From a bacterium (GTDB lineage: Bacteria; Ratteibacteria; UBA8468; B48-G9; JAFGKM01), in NCBI GenBank assembly GCA_035370465.1, contig DAOOVW010000015.1, forward strand, positions 1-33,288: a stretch of 33,288 nt of DNA, written 5' to 3'. Below, in pieces: positions 8,286 through 16,281 of this stretch. Made by a program: the position numbers and the translations under genes. Within the stretch, counting starts at the first letter, position 1; each line of letters opens with the position of its first letter. The notes under the pieces are model-generated. The model saw nothing but the letters and a program-made list of their open reading frames with translations, made no database searches and had not been told where the DNA came from.

Positions 8286-9400
8286 AAAAAATACTTGTAA
8301 CAGGTGGGTGTGGTTTTATTGGAAGTCATTTAGTTGATAAACTTATTGAACTTGGATATGAAGTTATTATTTTTGATAATTTAACAAAACAGGTTCATCC
8401 CTCTGGTATTCCTGAATATTTAAATTTAAAAAGTACATTTATTAGAGGTGATGTAAGAAACAGAAATAAATTGAAAGATGTTGTTAAAAAAATTGATATA
8501 ATTTATCATTTTGCTTCCGCCGTTGGAGTTGGGCAGAGTCAATATGAAATTTCAAAATATGTAGATGTTAATATAAGAGGAACTGCTAATTTACTGGATA
8601 TTCTTGTAAATGAAAAACATAATGTAAGAAAACTCATAATTGCCTCTTCAATGAGTATTTATGGAGAGGGAATGTATAAATGTAAAAAATGTGGAAAAGT
8701 AAAACCAGAAATAAGAAATTTTGATAATAAAAAAATTGATGATTGGGAACCAAAATGCCCAAATTGTAAAGGAGATATTACAGCAATTCCAACTGACGAA
8801 GAAACACCAACAAAAAGCAACTCAATTTATGCTATAACAAAAAAAGAACAGGAGGAAATGTCTCTTTTAATTGGAAAAATATATGGAATTCCTGTGGTTT
8901 CTTTAAGGTTTTTTAATGTCTATGGTCCAAGGCAAACACTGTCAAATCCTTATACTGGTGTTTGTGCAATTTTTTTGAGTAGAATTAAAAACAATAAACC
9001 TCCCATAATATTTGAAGATGGAATGCAAACAAGGGATTTTATCTGGGTGGATGATATTATAAATGCATGTATTCTTTCTATTCAAAAAGACCAGGCAAAT
9101 TACGAAATTTTTAATGTCGGTTCTGGAAAGCCAACATATTTAAAAGAAATTGCAGAAATTTTAATCAAATTGCTTAATAAAAATTTAAAGCCAGAAATAA
9201 CATATAAATTTAGAAAAGGTGATGTGAGACATTGTTATGCCGACATAAGTAAAATAAAAGAAAAGTTGGGATTTAAAATAGAAACAGAACTTGAAGAAGG
9301 AATGAAAAAATTAATTGACTGGTCAAAAAAAGAAAAGAAAGTAAAAGATAAATTTGATTATGCAGAAAAACAACTTAAAAACAGGCACCTTATTGAATAG
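8282..9400 (+). CDS. NAD-dependent epimerase, dTDP-L-rhamnose 4-epimerase-like, with Cys4 insert
   Basis: A 372-residue extended SDR with GGCGFIG (8-14), catalytic Ser122/Ser123 and Tyr183-x3-Lys187. Between catalytic Ser and Tyr there is a roughly 45-residue insert containing two Cys-x2-Cys pairs (134/137 and 159/162), presumably a zinc knuckle. This insert, together with 'FFNVYGPRQTLSNPYTGV' and 'FEDGMQTRDF', is characteristic of the dTDP-L-rhamnose 4-epimerase (WbiB/Tll) branch, which makes dTDP-6-deoxy-L-talose. No rhamnose synthesis genes lie in the window, so the donor would come from elsewhere or the substrate differs. It starts inside the uxs stop codon region, and the following glycosyltransferase begins inside it. 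Confidence 0.8.
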   Translation: MKKILVTGGCGFIGSHLVDKLIELGYEVIIFDNLTKQVHPSGIPEYLNLKSTFIRGDVRNRNKLKDVVKKIDIIYHFASAVGVGQSQYEISKYVDVNIRGTANLLDILVNEKHNVRKLIIASSMSIYGEGMYKCKKCGKVKPEIRNFDNKKIDDWEPKCPNCKGDITAIPTDEETPTKSNSIYAITKKEQEEMSLLIGKIYGIPVVSLRFFNVYGPRQTLSNPYTGVCAIFLSRIKNNKPPIIFEDGMQTRDFIWVDDIINACILSIQKDQANYEIFNVGSGKPTYLKEIAEILIKLLNKNLKPEITYKFRKGDVRHCYADISKIKEKLGFKIETELEEGMKKLIDWSKKEKKVKDKFDYAEKQLKNRHLIE

Positions 9401-10103
9401 GATTGAATTAACAATAGTAATCCCGGCAAGAAATGAAGAAAGTAATTTAGAAAGAACGGTTGAAGACATAGTGCAATATATAGATACAAATACAACAGAA
9501 ATTATTATTGTTAATGACCATTCAACCGACAAAACAGAACAAATAGGTCAACAACTATCTTTGAAATACTCTTTTATCAAAGTTATAAATAATAAAAACG
9601 AACCTGGATTCTCTACAACTTTACTAACTGGGTTCAAGCAGGCAAAAGGTGAATATGTTCTTCCTGTAATGGCAGATATGTGCGATGACCCAGGCAGTAT
9701 TCAAAAAATGTTAGAAAAAGCAAAAGATAGTTATGATATTGTTTGTGGCTCAAGATATACAAAAGGTGGTAAAAAAATTGGTGGACCAAAACTACAGAAT
9801 TTTTTTTCATTTTTTGTTTGTAAATCATTGCGTTATTTAATCAATTTACCCACAAATGATGTTTCTAATGCTTTTAAATTATATAAAAAAAATATTTTCA
9901 ATATTATAAAACCAAAAGAAAAGGGATTTGCTATTTCAATGGAAATTACTCTAAAAAGTTATTTTTATGGATTGAAAATTACTGAAATTCCTACAACCTG
10001 GTATGGAAGAAAAAAAGGAAAATCTAAATTTAAACTTATAAAAACATTTCCTTATGTTAAACTTTATTTCTGGGCAATTCTAAAAAAATGGAAATTTCTA
10101 TAA
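9360..10103 (+). CDS. GT2 glycosyltransferase
   Basis: A family 2 glycosyltransferase of about 247 residues. 'LTIVIPARNEESNLERT' is the N-terminal nucleotide-binding strand, 'IVNDHSTDKT' the DDGS-equivalent (Asp followed by His), and 'MADMCDDP' the divalent-metal motif. 'VCGSRYTKGG' and a basic 'GRKKGKSKFKL' near the C-terminus match polyprenyl-phosphate-type GT2 enzymes. The start is uncertain. The frame is open from a TTG at 9354; the first ATG is at 9360 and another TTG lies about 30 bases on. All lie inside the end of the upstream epimerase, and none has a clear Shine-Dalgarno sequence, so translation probably relies on coupling. The sugar and acceptor are unknown. Confidence 0.78.
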   Translation: MQKNNLKTGTLLNRIELTIVIPARNEESNLERTVEDIVQYIDTNTTEIIIVNDHSTDKTEQIGQQLSLKYSFIKVINNKNEPGFSTTLLTGFKQAKGEYVLPVMADMCDDPGSIQKMLEKAKDSYDIVCGSRYTKGGKKIGGPKLQNFFSFFVCKSLRYLINLPTNDVSNAFKLYKKNIFNIIKPKEKGFAISMEITLKSYFYGLKITEIPTTWYGRKKGKSKFKLIKTFPYVKLYFWAILKKWKFL

Positions 10104-10789
10104 TAATTCCTTCTTATAATGAAGAAAAACGTATTGGAAAATCATTAGAAAAAATATGGAAGTACTTTAAAAATAAAGGATTTCCATTTGAAATAATTGT
10201 TGTTGATGATGGAAGTACTGATAAAACAGTTGAAATTGTTGAAAAGTTTAAAGAAGGGAAAAAAGAAATAAGGATATTGAAGCATGATAAAAATAAAGGA
10301 AAAGGGGCAGCAGTAAGAACGGGAGTGATAAATTCAAAAGGTAATTTAATTTTATTTACTGATGCAGACCTGTCAACACCCATTGAAGAATTTGAGAAAC
10401 TTAAAAAAGCAATTGACGATGGTTATGATATTGCAATTGGCTCTCGAGGACTTCCTGAATCAAAAATAATTATTCCTCAACCATGGTATAGAAGATATTT
10501 AGGGAAAATTTTTCCATTATTGGTAAGAATTTTAGTAACAAATAAATTCAAGGATACTCAATGTGGATTTAAATTATTTAAAAGAGCGGTAGCAAAGAAA
10601 TTGTTTGATGAATTAAAAACAAATGGTTTTGCCTTTGACGTAGAAATTCTGTATAATAGCATAAAAATGGGATATAAAATAAAAGAAGTTGGTGTAATTT
10701 GGAGCAATTCTTTTTTTTCAAGTGTTGCAATATTTAAAGACCCATTGAAAATGTTCATTTCTCTTTTAAAAATAAGGAGTTTCAAATAA
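10088..10789 (+). CDS. GT2 polyprenyl-phosphate beta-glucosyltransferase-like (ALG5 type)
   Basis: A 233-residue GT2 enzyme with 'ISIIIPSYNEEKRI' at the N-terminus, 'VVDDGSTDKT' (about 39-48), the metal site 'TDADLSTP' and then 'IGSRGL'. 'DTQCGFKLFKR' is highly typical of the dolichyl/undecaprenyl-phosphate glucosyltransferase branch. The likely reaction is transfer of a hexose from a UDP- or GDP-sugar to polyprenyl phosphate at the cytoplasmic side, feeding a GT-C enzyme. One or two hydrophobic segments near the C-terminus may anchor it to the membrane. It overlaps the preceding GT2 by 16 bases, and its stop shares one base with the next start (TAATG). Confidence 0.83.
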   Translation: MEISIIIPSYNEEKRIGKSLEKIWKYFKNKGFPFEIIVVDDGSTDKTVEIVEKFKEGKKEIRILKHDKNKGKGAAVRTGVINSKGNLILFTDADLSTPIEEFEKLKKAIDDGYDIAIGSRGLPESKIIIPQPWYRRYLGKIFPLLVRILVTNKFKDTQCGFKLFKRAVAKKLFDELKTNGFAFDVEILYNSIKMGYKIKEVGVIWSNSFFSSVAIFKDPLKMFISLLKIRSFK

Positions 10790-12234
10790 TGAAAGTACTT
10801 TTTACCTACATACCACAACCGTTTTCTAAAAAGGGTTATTTATTAGTAAGTCAGAATAGATTCACTAAATGGCGAGGAACAAAAGAACTTATATATCCTT
10901 TAATTCCTGCTTCTGGTTTAACACTTTTAGATTTAAAAGGATATGAAGTTTATTATTTAGATTGTATCTTTGAAGAAATTGATGAAAAAAATTTTTTTGA
11001 ATATATTGAAAATCTTAAACCAGATATTATTTTTACTGAGACAAAAACTCCTATAATAAAATATCATTGGATTATTTCTGAAAAAATAAAAAGGAAATTT
11101 CCCCAGATTATTACTTGTATTATAGGAGACCATATCACTGTTTTACCAGAAGAAACAATGAAAAATAGTAAATTTGATTTTGTTTTAACAGGAGGAGACT
11201 TTGATTTTTATATGTTACAACTTGTCCAATTTTTATCTGGTAAAGAAAAGATTCCATCAGGTTTGTGGTATAGAGAAAAAAATGGGAAAATTAAAAATAC
11301 TGGAAAATTTATTTTGATTGATAATCTTGATTCTTTACCATTTATTAATAGGGAAATTGTCCCATGGAAAAATTATCATGAAGCATGGAGAATTTCTGAA
11401 AATTTTATGTATCTTTCAGGTAGTAGAGGATGTCCTTATAGATGTACTTTTTGCTCCTGGCCCCAAATGTTATTTGATAATAAAATTAGATATAGAAGTC
11501 CTGAAAACATAGTTAATGAGATAGAATTTTTGGTAAAGAAATATAAAACAGAAGAATTTTTCTTTGATGATGATACATTTACATTTAATAAAAAATGGTG
11601 TATTGAAATATGTGAAGAAATAATTAAAAGAAACTTAAAAATAATGTGGAGTTGTAATGGAAGAGTTGATAATGTTGATGAATTTTTATTAAAAAAGATG
11701 AAAGATGCTGGATGCCGTCTTATAAAATATGGTGTTGAAAGTTATTCTCAATATACTCTTAATAAAATAAAGAAAGGTTATACAATCCAACAGGTTAAAA
11801 AAGCATTTAGTTTAACTAAAAAGAGAAAAATTCTTATTCATGCCACAGCAATGATTGGTTTCCCATGGGAAACAAGAAAAGATATTTTAAATACTATCGG
11901 ATTTATAAAAAGTTTAAAACCAGATACCTGCCAATTTTCAATTCCAATAACATATCCAGGGACGGAATTATTCAAAGAGGCAGAAGAAAAAAACTGGCTG
12001 AAATTTAATTATAATTGGGAGAAATATGATATGAGTTTACCAACTTTAAAAAATCTTTATCTATCTGATGATAAATTAGTAAAATTATGCAAATTAGCAT
12101 GGGGGAAAATTTATTTGGATCCATTATTTATTTTAAGAAAAGTTTTACGGATAAGAACAATTAGCGAAGTAAAATGGTTAATCAGAGGCTTTATTTCATT
12201 TCTTTTTGGCCATGTCAAACCAATTCAAAAATGA
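10789..12234 (+). CDS. Radical SAM protein with N-terminal cobalamin-binding-like domain
   Basis: A 481-residue protein. Residues 1-150 resemble the B12-binding fold used by many radical SAM enzymes ('IIGDHITVLPEETM', then 'FVLTGGDFDF'), though I see no Asp-x-His-x2-Gly ligand motif, so cobalamin binding is uncertain. The radical SAM core follows, with the [4Fe-4S] cysteines Cys215, Cys219 and Cys222 (Cys-x3-Cys-x2-Cys) in 'GSRGCPYRCTFCSW' and a GGE-like 'EFFFDDDTF' strand. 'YGVESYSQYTLNKIKKGYT' is typical of the B12-binding-type superfamily. Members methylate or rearrange unreactive carbons. Its position between glycosyltransferases suggests action on a sugar, lipid carrier or glycan, but the reaction cannot be named. 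It is coupled on both sides by overlapping stop/start codons. Confidence 0.85.
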   Translation: MKVLFTYIPQPFSKKGYLLVSQNRFTKWRGTKELIYPLIPASGLTLLDLKGYEVYYLDCIFEEIDEKNFFEYIENLKPDIIFTETKTPIIKYHWIISEKIKRKFPQIITCIIGDHITVLPEETMKNSKFDFVLTGGDFDFYMLQLVQFLSGKEKIPSGLWYREKNGKIKNTGKFILIDNLDSLPFINREIVPWKNYHEAWRISENFMYLSGSRGCPYRCTFCSWPQMLFDNKIRYRSPENIVNEIEFLVKKYKTEEFFFDDDTFTFNKKWCIEICEEIIKRNLKIMWSCNGRVDNVDEFLLKKMKDAGCRLIKYGVESYSQYTLNKIKKGYTIQQVKKAFSLTKKRKILIHATAMIGFPWETRKDILNTIGFIKSLKPDTCQFSIPITYPGTELFKEAEEKNWLKFNYNWEKYDMSLPTLKNLYLSDDKLVKLCKLAWGKIYLDPLFILRKVLRIRTISEVKWLIRGFISFLFGHVKPIQK

Positions 12235-13190
12235 AAACTTATTTTGTAATAATAATTCCTTGTAAAGGTTATAATGAATATCTTAATAAAACGATTAAAG
12301 GATGCCTTAATCAAACTTTTAAAGATTTTAAAATTTATTTGTTGCCAGATAATAATTTTGAAAATAATATTTTCAAAAATGATAAAATTGTAATTAAATC
12401 AACAGGTAATTATTTTCCCGGGAAAAAAAGAAATATAGGAATTGAAATTTCTGAAGCAGAAGTATATGCTTTTATAGATTCAGATGCAATTCCTGAAAGA
12501 GTATGGTTAGAAAAAGCTTATAATTATTTAAAAGACGAAAAAATAAAAATTATAGGTGGGCCGAACTTGACTCCTGCGGAATCTAATTTAAGAGAAAAAA
12601 TATCTGGAATTTTACTTTCAAATTTTTTAGTTACTGGAAAGTTTTCTATTAGATATAAAAAAAATCTAAAATTAGAGACCGTTTTGGAATTACCTCTATG
12701 TAATTTATTTATAAAAAATGAGGTTTTTAAATCCGTTGGTAAATTTAAAGAAAATACATTAACAGCAGAAGATGCTGATTTTTGTTTTAGGGCAAAAAAA
12801 CTTGGAATTGATACAAAATATTCTTCAGAAATAGTTGTTTATCACAAAAGAAGGCCTATATTTCTGCCTTATTTAAATCAAATTTTTCAGTATGCATTTG
12901 ATAAAGGATATAGAATTAAAAAAAATTTTGTTCCAAAATATCTATATTATTTTTTACCATCATTTTTTTTAATTTTTTTGTTAATTGGCTTGTATTCTTT
13001 AATTTTTTTTAAAAATTTTTTATTTTTTTATTGCTTCTTTATATCTTTATATTTTTTTCTCGTTTTTATTTCGTGTTTAATAAATTGGAAATATCTTTTT
13101 TATATATTTAGTGGGATTATTTTAACCCATTTAGTTTACGGAAGTGGTTTTATAATTGGATTATTTTCAAAAAGAGAAAATGAAAATTAA
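12231..13190 (+). CDS. Membrane-anchored GT2 glycosyltransferase
   Basis: A 319-residue protein. The N-terminal GT2 domain has 'FVIIIPCKGYNEYLNKTI', an Asp-x-Asp motif (Asp83-Ser84-Asp85) and 'AEDADFCFRAKKLG', the acceptor-side acidic motif. The C-terminal third has about three membrane helices. The layout resembles processive or mycofactocin-type GT2 enzymes that build a chain at the membrane. I start it at the ATG at 12231, which overlaps the radical SAM stop (ATGA). An upstream in-frame ATG at 12174 would add 19 residues lying entirely in the previous gene. The sugar is unknown. Its end overlaps the next GT-C gene by 11 bases. Confidence 0.82.
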   Translation: MKTYFVIIIPCKGYNEYLNKTIKGCLNQTFKDFKIYLLPDNNFENNIFKNDKIVIKSTGNYFPGKKRNIGIEISEAEVYAFIDSDAIPERVWLEKAYNYLKDEKIKIIGGPNLTPAESNLREKISGILLSNFLVTGKFSIRYKKNLKLETVLELPLCNLFIKNEVFKSVGKFKENTLTAEDADFCFRAKKLGIDTKYSSEIVVYHKRRPIFLPYLNQIFQYAFDKGYRIKKNFVPKYLYYFLPSFFLIFLLIGLYSLIFFKNFLFFYCFFISLYFFLVFISCLINWKYLFYIFSGIILTHLVYGSGFIIGLFSKRENEN

Positions 13191-14901
13191 AGAATTCGTA
13201 GTTTTATTTATAATTTCATCTATTTCCTATTTTTGTGGATTGAATTGGGGGTTACCATCTAAAAGTTTAAATAAACTATATTTTAATGATATAGAAACAA
13301 TAGAAAAACATATAGAACAAATAAAAAAATATCCTATTGAAAAAATTTATAAAGGAATGGGGCCATATCTTGCAAAATATCCAGAAGTAGAAAAAGAAAA
13401 ATTACCTCGTTTTTATTACAATCCTATTAGAAGTTATCATCCAGATGAGTATTATGTAATAAAAAGTTTTTCTTCTATGAAACCAGAAAAATTTGATTTT
13501 AATCCTCATGCTTATTCAATCGGTGGTGCTTATTTATATCTTGTAGGCCTATTCCTTTTTTTATTTTCCAAATTAAATTTTGTTGTGCTTTCAAAAGATA
13601 TATGTTTTTATTTCTTACATCCAGAAGAAATTGGTAAATTTTATATTATTGGAAGAGCAATCACTGCTATTTATGGAATTGGCATTATACTTTTAAGTTA
13701 TTTATTATGTAAAAAATTTTTTAAGGATGGATTGAAAAGTTTTTTAATTTGTCTTTTAATTTTATTTTCTCCCTTAATAATTTTAAATTCTCACTATATG
13801 TATGTTGATATTCCAGGTTTATTCTGGATAACTGCCTGTTTATTCATAACAAGCAATTCCATAGAAAAATTCTCATTTAAAAATGTATTCTTAGCAGGTA
13901 TTTTTGCAGGACTTGCATGTGGTACAAAAATTACTTTTGTTGTATCAATAGTAATTCCATTACTTGGAATTTTTATTATTTTTAAAAATCCTAAGGATAT
14001 TGTAAAAAATTTCTTATTAGTTGTTATATGCTTTATTTTTTCTTTTTTTATAACCAATCCATATTTTTTCTTAACTTTTCCTGAACCCTTAATTGAATTA
14101 GAACAGCACACTGGACTTTCTTTTAATGGGAAATTTTACTTTTTAAGTTTAAAATATGGTTTAGGGTTTCCACTTCTTATTTTTGCTTTAACTGGAACTT
14201 TGTTGAGTATTTTTTTTATTAAAGAAAGAAGTGATCTTGAGAAAAAATTATTATTTTTACTTTTTAGTTGGACAGTTTTCTTCTTTATTTTTATTTCTAT
14301 TTTCTCAAAGAATTTTGCAAGATACATTTTACCTTTAGTCCCTTCTTTTATTATTCTTGGAGGATATGGATGGTTTTTGACATTAACTAAAACAAAAAAA
14401 ATTTTAAAATTTCTGATTTCTTTATGGATTATTTTTGTTATATTATTTACTTTTTTTTATGGGATGAGTTATGAGATGTTATTTATACAAAAAAATATAA
14501 GAACAGAAGCAGGTGAATGGATAAAGGAAAATATTCCTGCTGGAAGTAGTATTGGAGTTACAGAAGTTCCATGGCAATTTCAGATGCCACCTTTTGATTA
14601 TTTCAAATACAATCTTATTGTTACAGGATATGATTTCAACAAATTAAAAAAAGAAAAGCCAGAATATTTTATAATCTCTTCATTTCAAGCACCTATTCCA
14701 CCATTTCCATTAAAATTACAGATAGAAAAAAATAGTTTTTGGAATGAATTTATAAATTCATCTATCTATAAAGAAGAGAAAAAATTTCAAAAATTTCCTT
14801 CGTTTCTATCTTTTAAATTCCAATTTAATGAATTACCTGAAGATTTAATTTATTTAAACCCAACAATTGTAATTTTTAAATATAAAAATGAGACCTTTTA
14901 A
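13180..14901 (+). CDS. Large GT-C membrane glycosyltransferase
   Basis: A 573-residue multi-pass protein with about ten helices after an unusually long first extracytoplasmic loop (about residues 24-113). That loop ends in 'YHPDEYYVIKSF', with the acidic pair Asp89-Glu90 and the His-Pro context of the PMT/ArnT superfamily. 'SHYMYVDIPGLFW' in the middle is another superfamily-like stretch. The C-terminal 120 residues are mostly soluble. The function is likely transfer of a lipid-linked sugar outside the membrane. The ATG at 13180 is preferred over a TTG at 13156 because a purine-rich AAAGAG stretch lies just before it. It overlaps both neighbours (11 and 14 bases), so the housekeeping gene queA is coupled to it. 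Confidence 0.8.
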   Translation: MKIKEFVVLFIISSISYFCGLNWGLPSKSLNKLYFNDIETIEKHIEQIKKYPIEKIYKGMGPYLAKYPEVEKEKLPRFYYNPIRSYHPDEYYVIKSFSSMKPEKFDFNPHAYSIGGAYLYLVGLFLFLFSKLNFVVLSKDICFYFLHPEEIGKFYIIGRAITAIYGIGIILLSYLLCKKFFKDGLKSFLICLLILFSPLIILNSHYMYVDIPGLFWITACLFITSNSIEKFSFKNVFLAGIFAGLACGTKITFVVSIVIPLLGIFIIFKNPKDIVKNFLLVVICFIFSFFITNPYFFLTFPEPLIELEQHTGLSFNGKFYFLSLKYGLGFPLLIFALTGTLLSIFFIKERSDLEKKLLFLLFSWTVFFFIFISIFSKNFARYILPLVPSFIILGGYGWFLTLTKTKKILKFLISLWIIFVILFTFFYGMSYEMLFIQKNIRTEAGEWIKENIPAGSSIGVTEVPWQFQMPPFDYFKYNLIVTGYDFNKLKKEKPEYFIISSFQAPIPPFPLKLQIEKNSFWNEFINSSIYKEEKKFQKFPSFLSFKFQFNELPEDLIYLNPTIVIFKYKNETF

Positions 14902-15886
14902 ATTCAATTTACCAAAAGAATTGATTTCTCAATATCCATTAAAAGAGAGAGAGAAAGCAAAGTTAATGGTAGTAAATAGAAAAAATGGAAAAATAATTCA
15001 TGACATATTTGAAAATATTGATAAATACATGAGTGAAGAAGATGTTCTTGTTTTAAATAACACAAAAGTTATTCCAGCAAGATTATTATGTAGAAAAGAA
15101 ACGGGTGGGAAAATTGAAATTTTTCTTCTTAAAAAAATAGAAAAAAATAAGTGGAATGTTCTGGTAGGTGGAAAAGGAAAAATAGGTAGTAAATTTTATA
15201 AAGAAGACATTGCAGGGAAAATTATTGAAAAAAAAGCAGATGGCAGTTTTATTGTTGAATTTAATATTGAAGATGAAAATGAAATTAAAAAATATGGGGA
15301 AGTTCCACTTCCTCCATATATTAAAAGAAAAGCAGAAGAAATTGACAAAATTTATTATCAGACAGTTTATGCTGAAAAAGATGGTTCAATTGCTGCCCCT
15401 ACTGCTGGATTACATTTCACAGAACAACTCCTTGAAAAAATTCAAAAAAAAGGTATAAAGGTTGTTTATATTACACTTCATATGGGATGGCATTCAATAA
15501 AAGTTTTTAAGGAAGATAATACAGAAAAAAATGTTTCAACAGAATTTTTTGAAATTTCTCAACAAACAGCAGAGATACTAAATAAATCAAAAAAAAACAA
15601 AAAAAATATAATTGCCATTGGGACAGGGACTGTGAGATGTTTAGAAAGTTCAGTAGAAAATGGAATTATAATAAGGAAAAAGGGCTTTACTGAACTATTT
15701 ATTAAACCTGGTTATAAATTTAAAGTTGTAGATAAACTCATTACAAATTTTCATCTTCCTGATTCAACGCATCTTTATTTAGTAAGTGCTTTTACAGGTC
15801 TTGATTTAATAGAAAAAGCATATAATATTGCAGTAGAAAAAAAATATAGATTTTATTCTTATGGTGATAGTATGTTCATCATCTAA
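14888..15886 (+). CDS. queA: S-adenosylmethionine:tRNA ribosyltransferase-isomerase
   Basis: A 332-residue enzyme that moves the ribosyl part of SAM to preQ1 at position 34 of tRNA, forming epoxyqueuosine. Matches across the whole length include 'LPKELISQYPLKERE', 'VLNNTKVIPARL', 'QTVYAEKDGSIAAPTAGLHFT', 'GTVRCLESS' and 'YKFKVVDKLITNFHLPDST'. The length is normal. Two usually conserved segments differ: the 'HVGLGTF' position reads 'LHMGWHSI', and the nearby 'MHSE'-type motif is missing ('KNVSTEFFEIS'). The start lies inside the upstream glycosyltransferase gene by 14 bases, which makes queA the last gene of the glycan operon. Its partner tgt lies 395 bases downstream across a repeat cluster. 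Confidence 0.93.
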   Translation: MRPFKFNLPKELISQYPLKEREKAKLMVVNRKNGKIIHDIFENIDKYMSEEDVLVLNNTKVIPARLLCRKETGGKIEIFLLKKIEKNKWNVLVGGKGKIGSKFYKEDIAGKIIEKKADGSFIVEFNIEDENEIKKYGEVPLPPYIKRKAEEIDKIYYQTVYAEKDGSIAAPTAGLHFTEQLLEKIQKKGIKVVYITLHMGWHSIKVFKEDNTEKNVSTEFFEISQQTAEILNKSKKNKKNIIAIGTGTVRCLESSVENGIIIRKKGFTELFIKPGYKFKVVDKLITNFHLPDSTHLYLVSAFTGLDLIEKAYNIAVEKKYRFYSYGDSMFII

Positions 15887-15946
15887 AAGTAGAGAGTAAC
15901 AAGATTGAGAAAGATAAATTCACGGTATCTTGCGGATAGAAAGCAA

Positions 15947-15982
15947 GGAAAATAGATTTTCTCTTTGTAAAAGAGGTTTTCC
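15947..15982. repeat. Nested hairpin, repeat unit 1
   Basis: GGAAAA (15947-15952) pairs with TTTTCC (15977-15982), enclosing a perfect inner hairpin CTCTTT-GTA-AAAGAG (15961-15975). The core is a variant of the two stronger units downstream. Confidence 0.6.
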
Positions 15983-16030
15983 CCTTTAACAAACCGACTA
16001 GGGAAGCAAGTGGTAGCAAAGCAGAGTTGG

Positions 16031-16083
16031 TGCTTGTTTCCCCTCTTTATAAAAGAGGGGCAAGGGGAGATTTTCAACAAGCA
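16031..16083. repeat. Palindromic dispersed repeat, unit 2
   Basis: A perfect 9-bp hairpin, CCCCTCTTT-ATA-AAAGAGGGG (16040-16060), lies inside an outer perfect inverted repeat TGCTTGTT (16031-16038) / AACAAGCA (16076-16083). The outer arms give it the look of a miniature inverted-repeat element. CTTGTTTCCC at 16033-16042 also pairs (9 of 10) with GGGAAGCAAG at 16001-16010, so alternative folds exist. Confidence 0.7.
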
Positions 16084-16160
16084 CAACGGAAGTCAGAAAG
16101 GATTTCGGGGAGATTTTTAAATCCATCCCATCCTTCCCTTATTAATGTAAGGAGTAAGTT

Positions 16161-16179
16161 CTCCCTTTATAAAAGGGAG
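16161..16179. repeat. Palindromic dispersed repeat, unit 3
   Basis: A perfect 8-bp hairpin CTCCCTTT-ATA-AAAGGGAG, the same design as unit 2 with the identical ATA loop. It is followed by the AGAGGGATTTAATAGGGGG tail usual for this kind of repeat. Confidence 0.7.
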
Positions 16180-16208
16180 ATTAAGAGGGATTTAATAGGG
16201 GGTTCCAA

Positions 16209-16228
16209 GTCCAAAGGATCCTTCGGAC
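16209..16228. repeat. Imperfect 20-bp palindrome centred on GGATCC
   Basis: GTCCAAAGGATCCTTCGGAC is palindromic at 18 of 20 positions (one mismatched pair). It lies at the downstream edge of the repeat cluster and could be the boundary of the inserted element. Confidence 0.55.
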
Positions 16229-16281
16229 ACAATGGGAGTTAGAGGGAATCTCTTACTTAAATTAAAAAGAAGAGGAGAAAT

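Larger units (their letters stand above)
15887..16281. other. Gene-free, repeat-rich interval between queA and tgt
   Basis: This 395-base interval has a clearly higher G+C content than its surroundings and is built from several hairpins. It contains short open frames on both strands, but these translate to the 'PSFIKRG'/'LYKRGARGDF'/'NPSHPSL' pattern produced by a widespread palindromic dispersed repeat, not by a gene. The last 20 bases hold AAGAGGAG, the ribosome-binding site of tgt. No confident promoter was recognised. Confidence 0.75.

Noticed and set aside
12174..12230. Upstream ATG extension of the membrane GT2
   Set aside because: It lies entirely in the radical SAM gene. The ATG at 12231 gives the normal GT2 N-terminus and the same ATGA coupling seen elsewhere.
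13794..14111. A 105-codon frame antisense to the large GT-C gene
   Set aside because: It is a shadow of hydrophobic codons in the real gene, with no ribosome-binding site or family match.
15883..16242. Short open frames on both strands in the queA-tgt gap
   Set aside because: Their translations are the stereotyped product of a palindromic dispersed repeat and lack any protein family signature; there is no ribosome-binding site.
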